From contig NZ_JAELTI010000008.1 of assembly GCF_016428755.1 (NCBI RefSeq), positions 1 through 64,000 of the forward strand: DNA of 64,000 bases. The letters run 5' to 3'. Position numbers and translations under genes: made by a program. The notes beneath the pieces are model-generated. The model was not told where the DNA came from. It saw only the letters and a program-made list of their open reading frames with translations, and searched no databases. The stretch is from Allobosea sp. ASV33. Its GTDB lineage: Bacteria > Pseudomonadota > Alphaproteobacteria > Rhizobiales > Beijerinckiaceae. Positions 15,999-24,187 of this stretch are shown here, in pieces (position 1 is the first letter of the stretch; the number at the start of each line of letters is the position of its first letter).

Positions 15999-17729
15999 AT
16001 GACCTATACGATCGGCCTTGCCACCACCTTCCACGATCCCGCCATCGCGATCATCGGGCCCGATGGCGAGGTGCTCTTCGCCGAGGCGACCGAGCGCTAC
16101 CTGCAATACAAGCGCGCGCCGAACTGCGAACCGGATTCGGCGCCGCGCATGGAAGGCCTGCTGAAGCGCTATATCCCTGAGGGTGCCGAGGTCCGCATCG
16201 CCACAAGCTGGGGCGAGGATTTCACCGGCTTCCTCGACCAGATGGCCCGCGCCGGCTCCTTCACGCTCGACGCCCTGCTCAAGCTCTCGCCCGAGCTCAA
16301 CCGTTCGCTGGTGCCGGAGCGGACCGAGCGCGCCCTGATCGCCTCGCTGCATCTTAGCCAGCAGCGCGCCGGCATGGGCGTGCTGCTCGGGCTCGACCGC
16401 GCCTATGGCAAGGCCAATGTCACCGACCTGAAGCGCTACGGCCACCATCTCAGCCACGCGGCCTATGCCTGCTGGTCCTCGCCCTTCGACAATGCCGCCT
16501 GCCTCGTCGTCGACGGCATGGGCGAGACCGGCGCCTCGGCGATCTTCGCGCTGGAGAACGGCAAGCTCCGCGAAGTGAAGCGCCATCGCGGGCGAGAATC
16601 GATCGGCTTCTATTTCGGCCTCGTCACCGATCTCGCCGGCTTCGACCAGGCCAAGGGCGAGGAATGGAAGATCATGGGGCTCGCCCCCTATGGCAAGACC
16701 GATCCCGAGCTGATGGCGCTGCTGCGCAAGCTCTACAGCATCGAAGGCCACAAGCTCTCCTTCGCCAAGGCCGATGTGGTGCAGGCGGTGGCCGCCGAGA
16801 TCCTGGCAAAACGCCCGGCCGACGCCCTCGACCAGGGTTGGGCCAATCTCGCCCGCTGCGGACAGGACGTCTTCGCCGAGATGATGGAAGCGCTGCTCGG
16901 AGAGGCTGCCGCGCTGGTCCCGAGCGAAAACCTCGTCATGGCCGGCGGCTGCGCGCTGAATTCCTCCTTCAATGGCAAGATCGCCGGCCGCCACGGCTTC
17001 AAGACGGTGTTCGTGCCCTCCGCCCCGGCCGATGACGGCAACGCGATCGGTGCCGCCTGGCTTGCCCACGCCGAGGCCAACCCGGACTGGCGCGCACCGA
17101 AGGGACCGCTCTCGCCCTATCTCGGCTCGACCGTCTCGACGGAGCCCTTCGAGCGCATGCAGCTCTGGGAGAAGCGCCTGCGCAAGCTCTCCCCGGACGA
17201 GATCGCGCCGGTCACCGCCAAACTGCTGACCGAGGGCAAGCTGATCGGCTGGGTGCAAGGCCGCGCCGAGTTCGGCCCCCGCGCGCTCGGCAATCGCTCG
17301 ATCATCGCCGATCCGCGCCCGGCCGACGCCAAGGACACCCTCAACGCCAAGGTGAAGTACCGCGAGGCCTTCCGCCCCTTCGCCCCCTCGATCCTGGCCG
17401 AGCAGGCCGCCGACTGGTTCGAAAACTACCAGGACGCGCCCTATATGGAGCGCACGCTGGTCTGGAAGGAAGCGGTGCGTCACCGCGTCCCCGCCGTGGT
17501 CCATGAGGATGCGACCGGGCGCCTGCAGAGCGTCACGGCCGAGCGCAACCCGCGCTATCATGCGCTGATCTCGGCCTTCCACGCGCTGACGGGCGTGCCG
17601 GTGATCCTCAACACCTCCTTCAACATCATGGGCAAGCCGATCCTGCACACGGCGGAGGACGCGATCCTGATGTTCTATACGAGCGGGCTCGACGCGCTGG
17701 TGATCGAGGACTGGCTGCTGGTGAAGTGA
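15999..17729 (+). CDS. NodU/TobZ-type carbamoyltransferase
   Basis: 576 residues. Family members use carbamoyl phosphate and ATP to put a carbamoyl group on sugars, antibiotics or other small molecules. The N-terminal Kae1-like domain carries the metal/adenylate site: H149 and H153 in GHHLSHAAYA, and D172 in VVDGMGETGAS. MAGGCALN lies in the middle. The C-terminal YrdC-like catalytic domain has QGRAEFGPRALGNRSI and LNTSFNIMGKPI. The start is at ATG 15999; an upstream TTG at 15963 is not supported. No glycosyltransferase, nodulation or antibiotic genes are adjacent, so the acceptor is unknown. Confidence 0.9.
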   Translation: MTYTIGLATTFHDPAIAIIGPDGEVLFAEATERYLQYKRAPNCEPDSAPRMEGLLKRYIPEGAEVRIATSWGEDFTGFLDQMARAGSFTLDALLKLSPELNRSLVPERTERALIASLHLSQQRAGMGVLLGLDRAYGKANVTDLKRYGHHLSHAAYACWSSPFDNAACLVVDGMGETGASAIFALENGKLREVKRHRGRESIGFYFGLVTDLAGFDQAKGEEWKIMGLAPYGKTDPELMALLRKLYSIEGHKLSFAKADVVQAVAAEILAKRPADALDQGWANLARCGQDVFAEMMEALLGEAAALVPSENLVMAGGCALNSSFNGKIAGRHGFKTVFVPSAPADDGNAIGAAWLAHAEANPDWRAPKGPLSPYLGSTVSTEPFERMQLWEKRLRKLSPDEIAPVTAKLLTEGKLIGWVQGRAEFGPRALGNRSIIADPRPADAKDTLNAKVKYREAFRPFAPSILAEQAADWFENYQDAPYMERTLVWKEAVRHRVPAVVHEDATGRLQSVTAERNPRYHALISAFHALTGVPVILNTSFNIMGKPILHTAEDAILMFYTSGLDALVIEDWLLVK

Positions 17730-17768
17730 AGGACAGCGCCGCTCGCCGCTGCCTTCCACTCGAACGCC

Positions 17769-17872
17769 GTCATTCCGGGCGCAGCGAAGCGGAGACCCGG
17801 AATCCATCGTAGAGCGCCGCGTCCTCCGATGGATTCCGGATCGGCGCCGCTTCGCGGCTTGTCCGGAATGAC
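17769..17872. repeat. Intergenic palindromic element, copy 6
   Basis: 104 bases, GTCATTCCGGGCGCAGCGAAG... to ...TTGTCCGGAATGAC, with inner GGAATCCATC/GATGGATTCC. It is closely similar to copies 10 and 14. It lies between the carbamoyltransferase and DUF1272 genes. Confidence 0.88.
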
Positions 17873-18009
17873 GCCGGGCTTCGAGAGATCGTTCCCGCAA
17901 CGGACAGCCAACTGACCGATCCACCCCGTTGATCGGTCGGATCACGCGAAATCGCTGGTTTCAGCCCGGTTTGCGGTCATTCTTCCGGCCATCGGAAGGA
18001 GACGACGCC

Positions 18010-18258
18010 ATGCTGCAATTGCGCCCGAACTGCGAATGCTGCGACCGCGACCTGCCGCCGCAATCGCGCGATGCCCTGATCTGCACCTTCGAATGCACCT
18101 TCTGCGCCGGTTGCGCCGAGACGCGCTTCGCAGGCACCTGCCCGAACTGCGGCGGCGACCTCGTGCGCCGGCCGATCAGGCCGGAGCGAATGTTGGAGAA
18201 ATACCCGGCATCGACCGAGCGCATCCGCAAGCCGCACCCGCAATGCGCGGCGGCTTGA
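18010..18258 (+). CDS. DUF1272 zinc-ribbon-like small protein
   Basis: 82 residues. It is the cysteine-rich DUF1272 domain, with CECCDRDLPP, CTFECTFCAGCAE and GTCPNCGGDLVRRP. The CxxC-type pairs probably bind zinc. The start is at ATG 18010, with a strong GGAAGGAG SD 9 bases upstream; the open frame before it is not family-like. The domain's function is unknown. A zeta-toxin-like gene follows after 51 bases on the same strand, so the two may be co-transcribed. Confidence 0.85.
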   Translation: MLQLRPNCECCDRDLPPQSRDALICTFECTFCAGCAETRFAGTCPNCGGDLVRRPIRPERMLEKYPASTERIRKPHPQCAAA

Positions 18259-18309
18259 GATCGAGGCGCAGATTGGCGCGAAGAGGTGGTGCGTGCTAGC
18301 CAAAGCGGC

Positions 18310-18918
18310 ATGACGACCCCACAGCCGCAGTTCTGGATCGTTGCCGGCCCCAATGGCGTCGGCAAGACCACCTATGCCTTCCGCCATATCAAGGCCGTCT
18401 CAGGCAGCACGCGTTTCGTCAATCTCGACGAGATCGCGCGCGGGCTCTCCCCACTCGACCCAACGGCTGAGCAGCAACGCGCCGGCCGCGTCGCGCTGGA
18501 GCTGACACGCTCGCTGATCTCTGAAAAGCGTTCGTTCTCGATCGAGACGACACTCTCGGGCAAGACGCACCTGCGCACGATCGCAACCGCCCGGGAGGCC
18601 GGCTACATCGTCAACCTCTTGTATTTCCTGATAGCCAGCCCGGAGGTATCACTGGCTCGCATCGCCCGCCGCGTCAGCGAAGGCGGCCACAACGTTGCGG
18701 AAGCCGATGTCCGCCGCCGTTTCTCCCGCTCGATCGAAAACCTGCCGGCCTATATCGATACGGTCGATCAATGGCGCGTCTTCGACAACGCCACCCTGCG
18801 CCCGAAAGCCGTCGCAGAAGGGCGACGCGGCTGCATCTCGCTGATCCAGCGCGAGGGCGATCTGCCACAGGCGCTTTGGGCGGCGCTTGAGACGCTGCCG
18901 CCCTGTGCGGAAGGCTGA
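18310..18918 (+). CDS. Zeta-toxin family P-loop kinase
   Basis: 202 residues. It has a Walker A GPNGVGKT (13-20), FVNLDEIARG with D40, and SIETTLSGKTHL, which are the signatures of the zeta-toxin/UDP-GlcNAc-kinase-like AAA family. The C-terminal RVSEGGHNV...RRRFSRSIENL matches the nucleotide-lid arginine region of chromosomal members. No epsilon-type antitoxin gene is adjacent; the only close upstream neighbour is DUF1272. It may therefore be a housekeeping-type kinase rather than a toxin. ATG 18310 is used; GTG codons at 18286/18289 are alternatives without spaced SD. It converges with grxD with 13 bases between. Confidence 0.85.
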   Translation: MTTPQPQFWIVAGPNGVGKTTYAFRHIKAVSGSTRFVNLDEIARGLSPLDPTAEQQRAGRVALELTRSLISEKRSFSIETTLSGKTHLRTIATAREAGYIVNLLYFLIASPEVSLARIARRVSEGGHNVAEADVRRRFSRSIENLPAYIDTVDQWRVFDNATLRPKAVAEGRRGCISLIQREGDLPQALWAALETLPPCAEG

Positions 18919-18931
18919 ACCCGGCGAGCCT

Positions 18932-19267
18932 TCAGCTCGCCTGCTTCACCGCGATGCCCTTCTCTTCGAAGAGCGCCTGCAATTCGCCGGCCTGGAACAT
19001 CTCGCGGGTGATGTCGCAGCCGCCGACGAACTCGCCCTTGACGTAGAGCTGCGGGATCGTCGGCCAGTTCGAGAAGGCCTTGATGCCCTCGCGGATTTCC
19101 TGGTCCTCGAGCACGTTCACGCCCTTATAGGGCACGCCGATATAGCCGAGGATCTGCGCGACCTGGCCGGAGAAGCCGCACATCGGGAATTGCGGCGTGC
19201 CCTTCATGAAGAGCACCACGTCGTTGTTCTTCACTTCCGCTTCGATGCGGGCATTGACGTCGGACAT
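18932..19267 (-). CDS. grxD: Monothiol glutaredoxin Grx4/GrxD
   Basis: 111 residues with the CGFS active site (C30 in PMCGFSGQ) and the [17 protein letters not shown] glutathione-binding region. CGFS glutaredoxins carry and deliver [2Fe-2S] clusters and pair with BolA proteins. The gene lies 47 bases after bolA on the same strand, an adjacency that agrees with the known Grx4-BolA heterocomplex. SD AGGAGA precedes ATG 19267. Confidence 0.95.
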   Translation of the reverse strand: MSDVNARIEAEVKNNDVVLFMKGTPQFPMCGFSGQVAQILGYIGVPYKGVNVLEDQEIREGIKAFSNWPTIPQLYVKGEFVGGCDITREMFQAGELQALFEEKGIAVKQAS

Positions 19268-19314
19268 CGTCTCGTCTCCTGAAGCGGGTTCAAGGCCCGC
19301 CGGATGGTCTCGTT

Positions 19315-19551
19315 CTAATCTTGGGGAACACTGGTCGTCAGCGCAAGGGCGTGCAGCACGCCGCCCATATTCCCCTGGAGCGCGGCATAGACCATCTGGT
19401 GCTGCTGCACCCGGGTCTTGCCCTTGAAGGCGGCCGAGACGACGGTCGCGGCATAGTGGTCGCCGTCGCCGGCCAGATCCTTGATCTCGATCGCCGCGTC
19501 GGGCAGCGCGGCCTTGATCATGCGCTCGATCTCGTGGGCATCCATCGCCAT
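19315..19551 (-). CDS. bolA: BolA/IbaG family protein
   Basis: 78 residues. It is a BolA-like fold with [32 protein letters not shown] and the conserved histidine segment [12 protein letters not shown], which supplies a ligand when complexed with CGFS glutaredoxin. Its role is iron-sulfur trafficking together with GrxD. It starts 12 bases after the purL stop with SD GAGGAG 8 bases before ATG 19551, so purL-bolA-grxD probably forms one transcript. Confidence 0.93.
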   Translation of the reverse strand: MAMDAHEIERMIKAALPDAAIEIKDLAGDGDHYAATVVSAAFKGKTRVQQHQMVYAALQGNMGGVLHALALTTSVPQD

Positions 19552-19563
19552 AGGTCGAACTCC

Positions 19564-21774
19564 TCAGGCCGCCTTGCCGGCCATATAGGACGGCAGCCAG
19601 TCTTCATGGATCTTGCGGAGATCGGCGATCGCCACAGCGGGCTCGCCCGGCAGAGCAAGCGAAGCGCCGCCCGTCTTGCCGATGGCGAGCGCCGGCACGT
19701 CGGCAGCCTTCGCCGCTGCGATTATCGCCTCGGCCTCGGCAGCGGGAACTGTCAGGACATAGCGCGCCTGATCCTCGCCGAAGAGCGCGGCATGGGCGGG
19801 GCCCACCGGCAGCGTCTCGATCTTGGCGCCGACGCCCTTGGCCATCGCCATTTCGGCGAGCGCCACGGCCAGGCCGCCATCCGAGAGATCATGGCAGGTC
19901 GAGACCTTGCCACCAGCGATCAGCCCGCGCACGAAATCGCCGTTGCGGCGCTCGATCGCGAGATCGACCGGCGGCGGAGCGCCCTCCTCGCGGCCGCAGA
20001 CGGTCGCGAGATAGGCGCTCTGTCCGAGCCAGCCGGCGGTCTCGCCGATCAGGATGATCGCCTCGCCCTCGGCCTTGAAGGCGACGGTGGCGTGCTTGGT
20101 CACGTCCGCCATGACGCCGACGCCGCCGATGGTCGGGGTCGGCAGGATCGAGACGCCATTGGTCTCGTTGTAGAGCGAGACGTTGCCGGAGACGACCGGG
20201 AAGTCGAGCCCCTTGCAGGCCTCGCCGATGCCGCGGATGCAGCCGACGAGTTGGCCCATGACTTCGGGCTTCTCGGGATTGCCGAAATTCAGGTTGTCGG
20301 TGATGGCGAGCGGCGTGGCACCCGTCGCGGTCAGGTTGCGCCAGGCTTCCGCCACCGCCTGCTTGCCGCCCTCGAACGGATCGGCCTCGCAATAGCGCGG
20401 CGTCACGTCGGCTGTCATGGCGAGGCCCCGCGGCCCGTCCTCGATGCGGATCACGCCGGCATCGCCGCCGGGCGTCACCGCCGAATTGCCGAGGATCAGC
20501 GTGTCGTACTGCTCCCAGATCCAGCGCTTGGAGGAGAGGTCCGGCGAGCCGATCAGCTTCTTCAGCGCCTCGGCATTGCCGCAAGGCGGCGTCACGGTCT
20601 CGGCCGCGATGCGCTGCTGCGGCGCGGTCTCGATCCACGGGCGATCATATTCCGGAGCCTCGTCGCCGAGCTCCTTGATCGGCAGGTCGGCCATGACCTC
20701 GCCCTGGTGCTTGACGACGAAGCGCAGCGTGTCGGTGGTATGGCCGATGACGGCGAAGTCCAGGCCCCATTTGGTGAAGATCGCCTCGGCGGCGTCCTCA
20801 TGGCCCGGCTTGATCACCATGAGCATGCGCTCCTGGCTCTCCGACAGCATCATCTCATAGGCGCTCATGCCCTCCTCGCGGCAGGGCACCTTGTCGAGGT
20901 CGAGCTCGACGCCGAGATCGCCCTTGGCGCCCATCTCGACGGCCGAGCAGGTCAGGCCGGCAGCGCCCATGTCCTGGATCGCATCGACATGGCCGGCAGC
21001 CATGATCTCGAGGCAGGCTTCGAGCAGGAGCTTCTCGGCGAAGGGGTCTCCGACCTGCACGGTCGGGCGCTTCTCCTCAGACTTGTCGTCGAATTCGGCC
21101 GAGGCCATGGTCGCGCCGTGGATGCCGTCGCGGCCGGTCTTGGAACCGAGATAGACGATCGCCTTACCGACGCCCGACGCCTTGGCGTAGAAGATCTCGT
21201 CGGCCTTGGCGATGCCGACTGCCATCGCGTTGACCAGGATGTTGCCGTCATAGCGCGTGTGGAAGCCCGTGGCGCCGCCGACATTCGGCACGCCGAAGGA
21301 ATTGCCATAGCCGCCGATGCCGGCGACGACGCCGGAGACGAGATGGCGGGTCTTCGGATGCGCCGGATCACCGAAGCGCAGCGCGTCGAGCACAGCGATC
21401 GGGCGCGCGCCCATCGTGAAGACATCGCGCAGGATGCCGCCGACGCCCGTCGTCGCGCCCTGATAGGGCTCGATGAAGGACGGGTGGTTGTGGCTCTCCA
21501 TCTTGAAGACGATGGCCGTGCCCTCGCCGATATCGATGACGCCGGCATTCTCGCCCGGGCCCTGGATCACCCAGGGCGCCTTGGTCGGCAGCGTCTTGAG
21601 ATGGATCTTCGACGACTTGTAGGAGCAGTGCTCGTTCCACATCGCCGAGACGATGCCGAGCTCGGTGATCGTCGGCTCGCGGCCGATCAGATGCAGGAAG
21701 CGCTGGTACTCGTCCGGCTTCAGGCCGTGCTCGGCGACGAGCTGCGGGGTGATCTTGATGTCGTTCGGAATCAC
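19564..21774 (-). CDS. purL: Phosphoribosylformylglycinamidine synthase subunit PurL
   Basis: 736 residues, the short PurL that works with separate PurS and PurQ. It makes FGAM from FGAR, ATP and the ammonia supplied by PurQ. It shows [12 protein letters not shown] near the N-terminus, [47 protein letters not shown] and [17 protein letters not shown]. The start is GTG 21774 with SD AGGAAG nine bases upstream. It leads purL-bolA-grxD on the minus strand. purQ and purS are not next to it; a vapBC pair lies on the other side. Confidence 0.97.
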   Translation of the reverse strand: MIPNDIKITPQLVAEHGLKPDEYQRFLHLIGREPTITELGIVSAMWNEHCSYKSSKIHLKTLPTKAPWVIQGPGENAGVIDIGEGTAIVFKMESHNHPSFIEPYQGATTGVGGILRDVFTMGARPIAVLDALRFGDPAHPKTRHLVSGVVAGIGGYGNSFGVPNVGGATGFHTRYDGNILVNAMAVGIAKADEIFYAKASGVGKAIVYLGSKTGRDGIHGATMASAEFDDKSEEKRPTVQVGDPFAEKLLLEACLEIMAAGHVDAIQDMGAAGLTCSAVEMGAKGDLGVELDLDKVPCREEGMSAYEMMLSESQERMLMVIKPGHEDAAEAIFTKWGLDFAVIGHTTDTLRFVVKHQGEVMADLPIKELGDEAPEYDRPWIETAPQQRIAAETVTPPCGNAEALKKLIGSPDLSSKRWIWEQYDTLILGNSAVTPGGDAGVIRIEDGPRGLAMTADVTPRYCEADPFEGGKQAVAEAWRNLTATGATPLAITDNLNFGNPEKPEVMGQLVGCIRGIGEACKGLDFPVVSGNVSLYNETNGVSILPTPTIGGVGVMADVTKHATVAFKAEGEAIILIGETAGWLGQSAYLATVCGREEGAPPPVDLAIERRNGDFVRGLIAGGKVSTCHDLSDGGLAVALAEMAMAKGVGAKIETLPVGPAHAALFGEDQARYVLTVPAAEAEAIIAAAKAADVPALAIGKTGGASLALPGEPAVAIADLRKIHEDWLPSYMAGKAA

Positions 21775-21880
21775 GGGCTCAGGCTTCCTGGCGGTCCGGC
21801 GATAGGGGTTGGCAGGGGCATAGCCTGCCTTAACGTGCGAGACAACGGCTTCCCGGTTCGGGCTTGAGCCTAGCGGGCTA

Positions 21881-21912
21881 TATGTGTATGATTTACATAC
21901 TTTCTACACATA
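21881..21912. promoter_or_regulatory. Candidate vapBC operator
   Basis: An AT-rich stretch inside GC-rich DNA holds a perfect inverted repeat TATGTGTA (21881-21888) / TACACATA (21905-21912). A second one, GTATG/CATAC (21886-21890, 21896-21900), is nested within it. It ends 10 bases before the vapB start, where VapB-VapC autorepressor sites normally lie. Confidence 0.6.
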
Positions 21913-21922
21913 GAGTGCTTCG

Positions 21923-22135
21923 ATGCGCACCAATATCGAGCTTGACGACGAATTGCTCGCTGAAGCCATGGAGGCAACCGGCTTGCCGACCAAGCGCGCG
22001 ACCGTCGAGGAAGCGTTGCGGCTGGTCGTTCAGCAGCATCGCCAACGCCGCGCCTTGCAGGAGCTGGCTGGATTGGGCTGGGAAGGCGACCTCGAGGCCA
22101 TGAGGCGCGATGCAGCTTCGCCGGATCGGCAGTGA
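21923..22135 (+). CDS. vapB: VapB-type antitoxin
   Basis: 70 residues. The N-terminal ribbon-helix-helix MRTNIELDDELLAEAM...TKRATVEEALRLVV is the VapB (DUF2191) DNA-binding module. The C-terminal tail (LAGLGWEGDLEAMR) is the toxin-wrapping part, with the GWEGDLE motif typical of this subgroup. It neutralises VapC and represses the operon. It overlaps vapC by 4 bases (GTGA), indicating translational coupling. Confidence 0.92.
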   Translation: MRTNIELDDELLAEAMEATGLPTKRATVEEALRLVVQQHRQRRALQELAGLGWEGDLEAMRRDAASPDRQ

Positions 22136-22521
22136 TCCTCGTCGACTCCTCAGTCTGGATCGCCTTGCTGCGTCGGGAAGCGTCACCCCAAGTCGCGCAA
22201 CTGACCGCTATCGAGCACACCTCCGATATCCTGATCGGAGACCTCATTCTGACGGAAGTGCTGCAGGGAGCGCGCGACGACAGGCACGCCGCGACGATCG
22301 AAGCCTCGATGTCGGCGTTTCCGATCGCCCCGCTGCTCGGGCCCGCGCTCGCTCCCCGCGCTGCCGCGAACTACCGCCTGCTTCGTCAGCGTGGCATCAC
22401 CATCCGCAAGACGGCCGACATCATCATCGCCACGTACTGCATCGAGAACGGCCATCTGCTGCTTCATCAGGATCGCGATTTCGACCCGATGGTCGAGCAT
22501 TGCGGCCTGCGCATCCTCTAG
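22132..22521 (+). CDS. vapC: VapC-type PIN-domain toxin ribonuclease
   Basis: 129 residues. PIN domain with the acidic site D5 (ILVDSSVW), E42 (LILTEVLQG), D96 (RKTADIIIA) and D114/D116 (LHQDRDFD), so all catalytic positions are present and the toxin should be active. VapC toxins cut tRNA or rRNA when VapB is degraded. The start is GTG 22132 inside the vapB stop. The gene abuts the convergent thioesterase gene with no gap. Confidence 0.92.
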   Translation: MILVDSSVWIALLRREASPQVAQLTAIEHTSDILIGDLILTEVLQGARDDRHAATIEASMSAFPIAPLLGPALAPRAAANYRLLRQRGITIRKTADIIIATYCIENGHLLLHQDRDFDPMVEHCGLRIL

Positions 22522-22959
22522 TCAGACAGCGAGCCGCTCCAGAGCAGCCCTGAGCGGAGCCGGGATCGGCACGGGCTTCTGGCTCGCGCGCGCGACATAG
22601 ACATGGGTGAAGCGCCCTTGTGCCGCCGCCTGCTCGCCGCCTTGCCGGAAGATGCCGATGCGATAGGTGACCGAGCTGTTGCCGAGCCGCTCGACCGCGA
22701 TCCCGGCCTCCACCGTCTCGGGAAAGGCGACGCTCTCGAAATAGGTGCAGCCGGTCTCCGCCACCAGCCCGACGATCTCGCTGCCGGAAAGGTCGAGGAA
22801 GCCGTTCTCGATGAGCCACACATTCACCGCCGTGTCGAACCAGCCGTAATAGACGACATTGTTGACGTGCCCGTAGGCGTCATTGTCGTGCCAGCGCGTC
22901 GGAATGGCGCGGAAGACACGGAAATCGGCGCGCATAAGGCGCGGCTGGCGCTCGCTCAT
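22522..22959 (-). CDS. Acyl-CoA thioesterase, hotdog fold
   Basis: 145 residues. It is a 4-hydroxybenzoyl-CoA-thioesterase-type hotdog protein. RWHDNDAYGHVNNVVYYGWFDTA carries the catalytic aspartate in the DNDxxGHVNN motif, followed by AETGCTYFESVAFPETVEAG and THVYVARASQKPVPIP. It is likely to hydrolyse an acyl-CoA ester; the substrate cannot be told. The start is uncertain: ATG 22959 has the AGGAG sequence directly abutting it, TTG 22968 is possible, and ATG 22932 (MRADFRVF) would also give a complete domain. Confidence 0.82.
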   Translation of the reverse strand: MSERQPRLMRADFRVFRAIPTRWHDNDAYGHVNNVVYYGWFDTAVNVWLIENGFLDLSGSEIVGLVAETGCTYFESVAFPETVEAGIAVERLGNSSVTYRIGIFRQGGEQAAAQGRFTHVYVARASQKPVPIPAPLRAALERLAV

Positions 22960-22979
22960 CTCCTGCAAACCTCTCCACC

Positions 22980-23070
22980 GTCATGCTCGCCCTTGTGGCG
23001 AGCATCCACGTCTTGAGCATGACGCGCACCGAAGGAAGACGTGGATGGTCGGGACAAGCCCGACCATGAC
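22980..23070. repeat. Intergenic palindromic element, copy 7 (91-bp subtype)
   Basis: 91 bases, GTCATGCTCGCCCTTG... to ...GACCATGAC, with inner CCACGTCTT/AAGACGTGG. It is the inverse orientation of copy 3. It lies between the thioesterase and methyltransferase genes. Confidence 0.82.
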
Positions 23071-23089
23071 GGCAAGGGCGCAACCACTC

Positions 23090-23974
23090 TCAACCTTCCC
23101 CGGGCTTCTCGCCCGCCCTGATCTCCGGCACGCCCAGCGCATCGGCCAGACGAGCCTTGGCCGAACCAGGCTTCAATGGCTTTTGCTGGCTTTCATGTGG
23201 CGCCCAGCCGGAGACCCAGACGAATTCGAAGGTTGCGGGCAGGCGCCCGTCCGGATCGGCGAAGCGTTCCGCATAGATAGTCGCCGCGCGCAGCAGGGTC
23301 TCGCGCCGCGAAGGCGTCTTGCGCCGGGCGACGAGCGCATTGGCCCAGCCCATCGCCCTGAGATCGCGAAACAGCCCGAAGGCGTCGCGATAGCGCACCG
23401 TCACGATCTCGCTGTCGATGACGGGCAGTGCGAATCCCGCCCGCTGCAACAGGCTGCCGAGATCGCGCAGATCGGCGAAGGGCGCGACGCGCGGGCTGAC
23501 CCCGCCCATCGTCTCGCTCTCGGCTTCGAGCAGTGCCTGTCTGAGCTCCTGCAACGTCCGCCCGCCGAGCAGGCAGCCCATGAACAGGCCATCGGGCTTG
23601 AGCGCCCGCTTGATCTGGATGAGTGCGCCCGGCAGGTCGTTGACCCCGTGCAGCGCCAGCAGCGAGACGGCGAGATCGAGCGAGCCGGCGGCGAAGGGCA
23701 GGCTTTCGAGATCACCGACGAGATCGGCCTGCGTCCCTTCCGCCTCGGCCATGCGCAGCAACCGGCCGGCCCGGCCGGAGAGCACGGGCGCGGCGACGGG
23801 CAAGGCCGTGCCGAGATCGGCCGCGACCGCGAACTCGCGCAGCACGGCACCGAGCCGCTCTCCCAGATCATCGGCCGCGCGCTGCAGCAGGAAATCCGGG
23901 TAGTCGCCGGCGAGCGCGCGCTTCAGCCGCGAACGGCCGAGCGGGCGGTCGAACACGAGGCTCTGGTCACTCAA
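23090..23974 (-). CDS. SAM-dependent methyltransferase, BioC/NDUFAF5-like
   Basis: 294 residues. An N-terminal LVFDRPLGRSRLKRAL segment (the FDR.L...R.RA pattern), DLVGDLESLPFAAGSLDLAVSLLALHGVNDLPGAL-type methyltransferase motifs and FMGCLLGGRTLQELR place it with the NDUFAF5/C20orf7-like family. In mitochondria this family is needed for complex I assembly. The glycine-rich SAM loop is degenerate here (DLGTALPVAAPVL). TTG 23974 is preferred over ATG 24001 because SD CAGGAG lies 8 bases upstream and the family N-terminus (SDQSLVFDR) begins there. No complex I genes are nearby. Confidence 0.78.
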   Translation of the reverse strand: MSDQSLVFDRPLGRSRLKRALAGDYPDFLLQRAADDLGERLGAVLREFAVAADLGTALPVAAPVLSGRAGRLLRMAEAEGTQADLVGDLESLPFAAGSLDLAVSLLALHGVNDLPGALIQIKRALKPDGLFMGCLLGGRTLQELRQALLEAESETMGGVSPRVAPFADLRDLGSLLQRAGFALPVIDSEIVTVRYRDAFGLFRDLRAMGWANALVARRKTPSRRETLLRAATIYAERFADPDGRLPATFEFVWVSGWAPHESQQKPLKPGSAKARLADALGVPEIRAGEKPGEG

Positions 23975-24074
23975 CGGGGCATCTCCTGCATTGCCCCTCA
24001 TCCGGCATTTCCCACGGAATGGCCACCCGGCAAATCGGCTGCGGAAGGCGGTTTCCCATGCCTATGAAACGCGG

Positions 24075-24167
24075 GTCATCCCTGACGGAGCGAAGCGGAG
24101 ATCCGGGATCCATGCCTGAACCGTTCCGGCATGGATCCCAGGTCGACCTGCGGTCGCCCGGGATGAC
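24075..24167. repeat. Intergenic palindromic element, copy 8
   Basis: 93 bases, GTCATCCCTGACGGAGCGAAG... to ...CCCGGGATGAC, with inner GGATCCATGCC/GGCATGGATCC. It resembles copy 1 most. It lies between galU and the methyltransferase gene. Confidence 0.85.
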
Positions 24168-24187
24168 CCATGTCCTTCCCTTCCGCC

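Noticed and set aside
15954..17945. 663-codon minus-strand open frame
   Set aside because: Antisense to the carbamoyltransferase gene and crossing a repeat element.
19321..21867. 848-codon plus-strand open frame opposite purL-bolA
   Set aside because: PurL on the minus strand has full conservation; the antisense frame is open only because of high GC at third positions.
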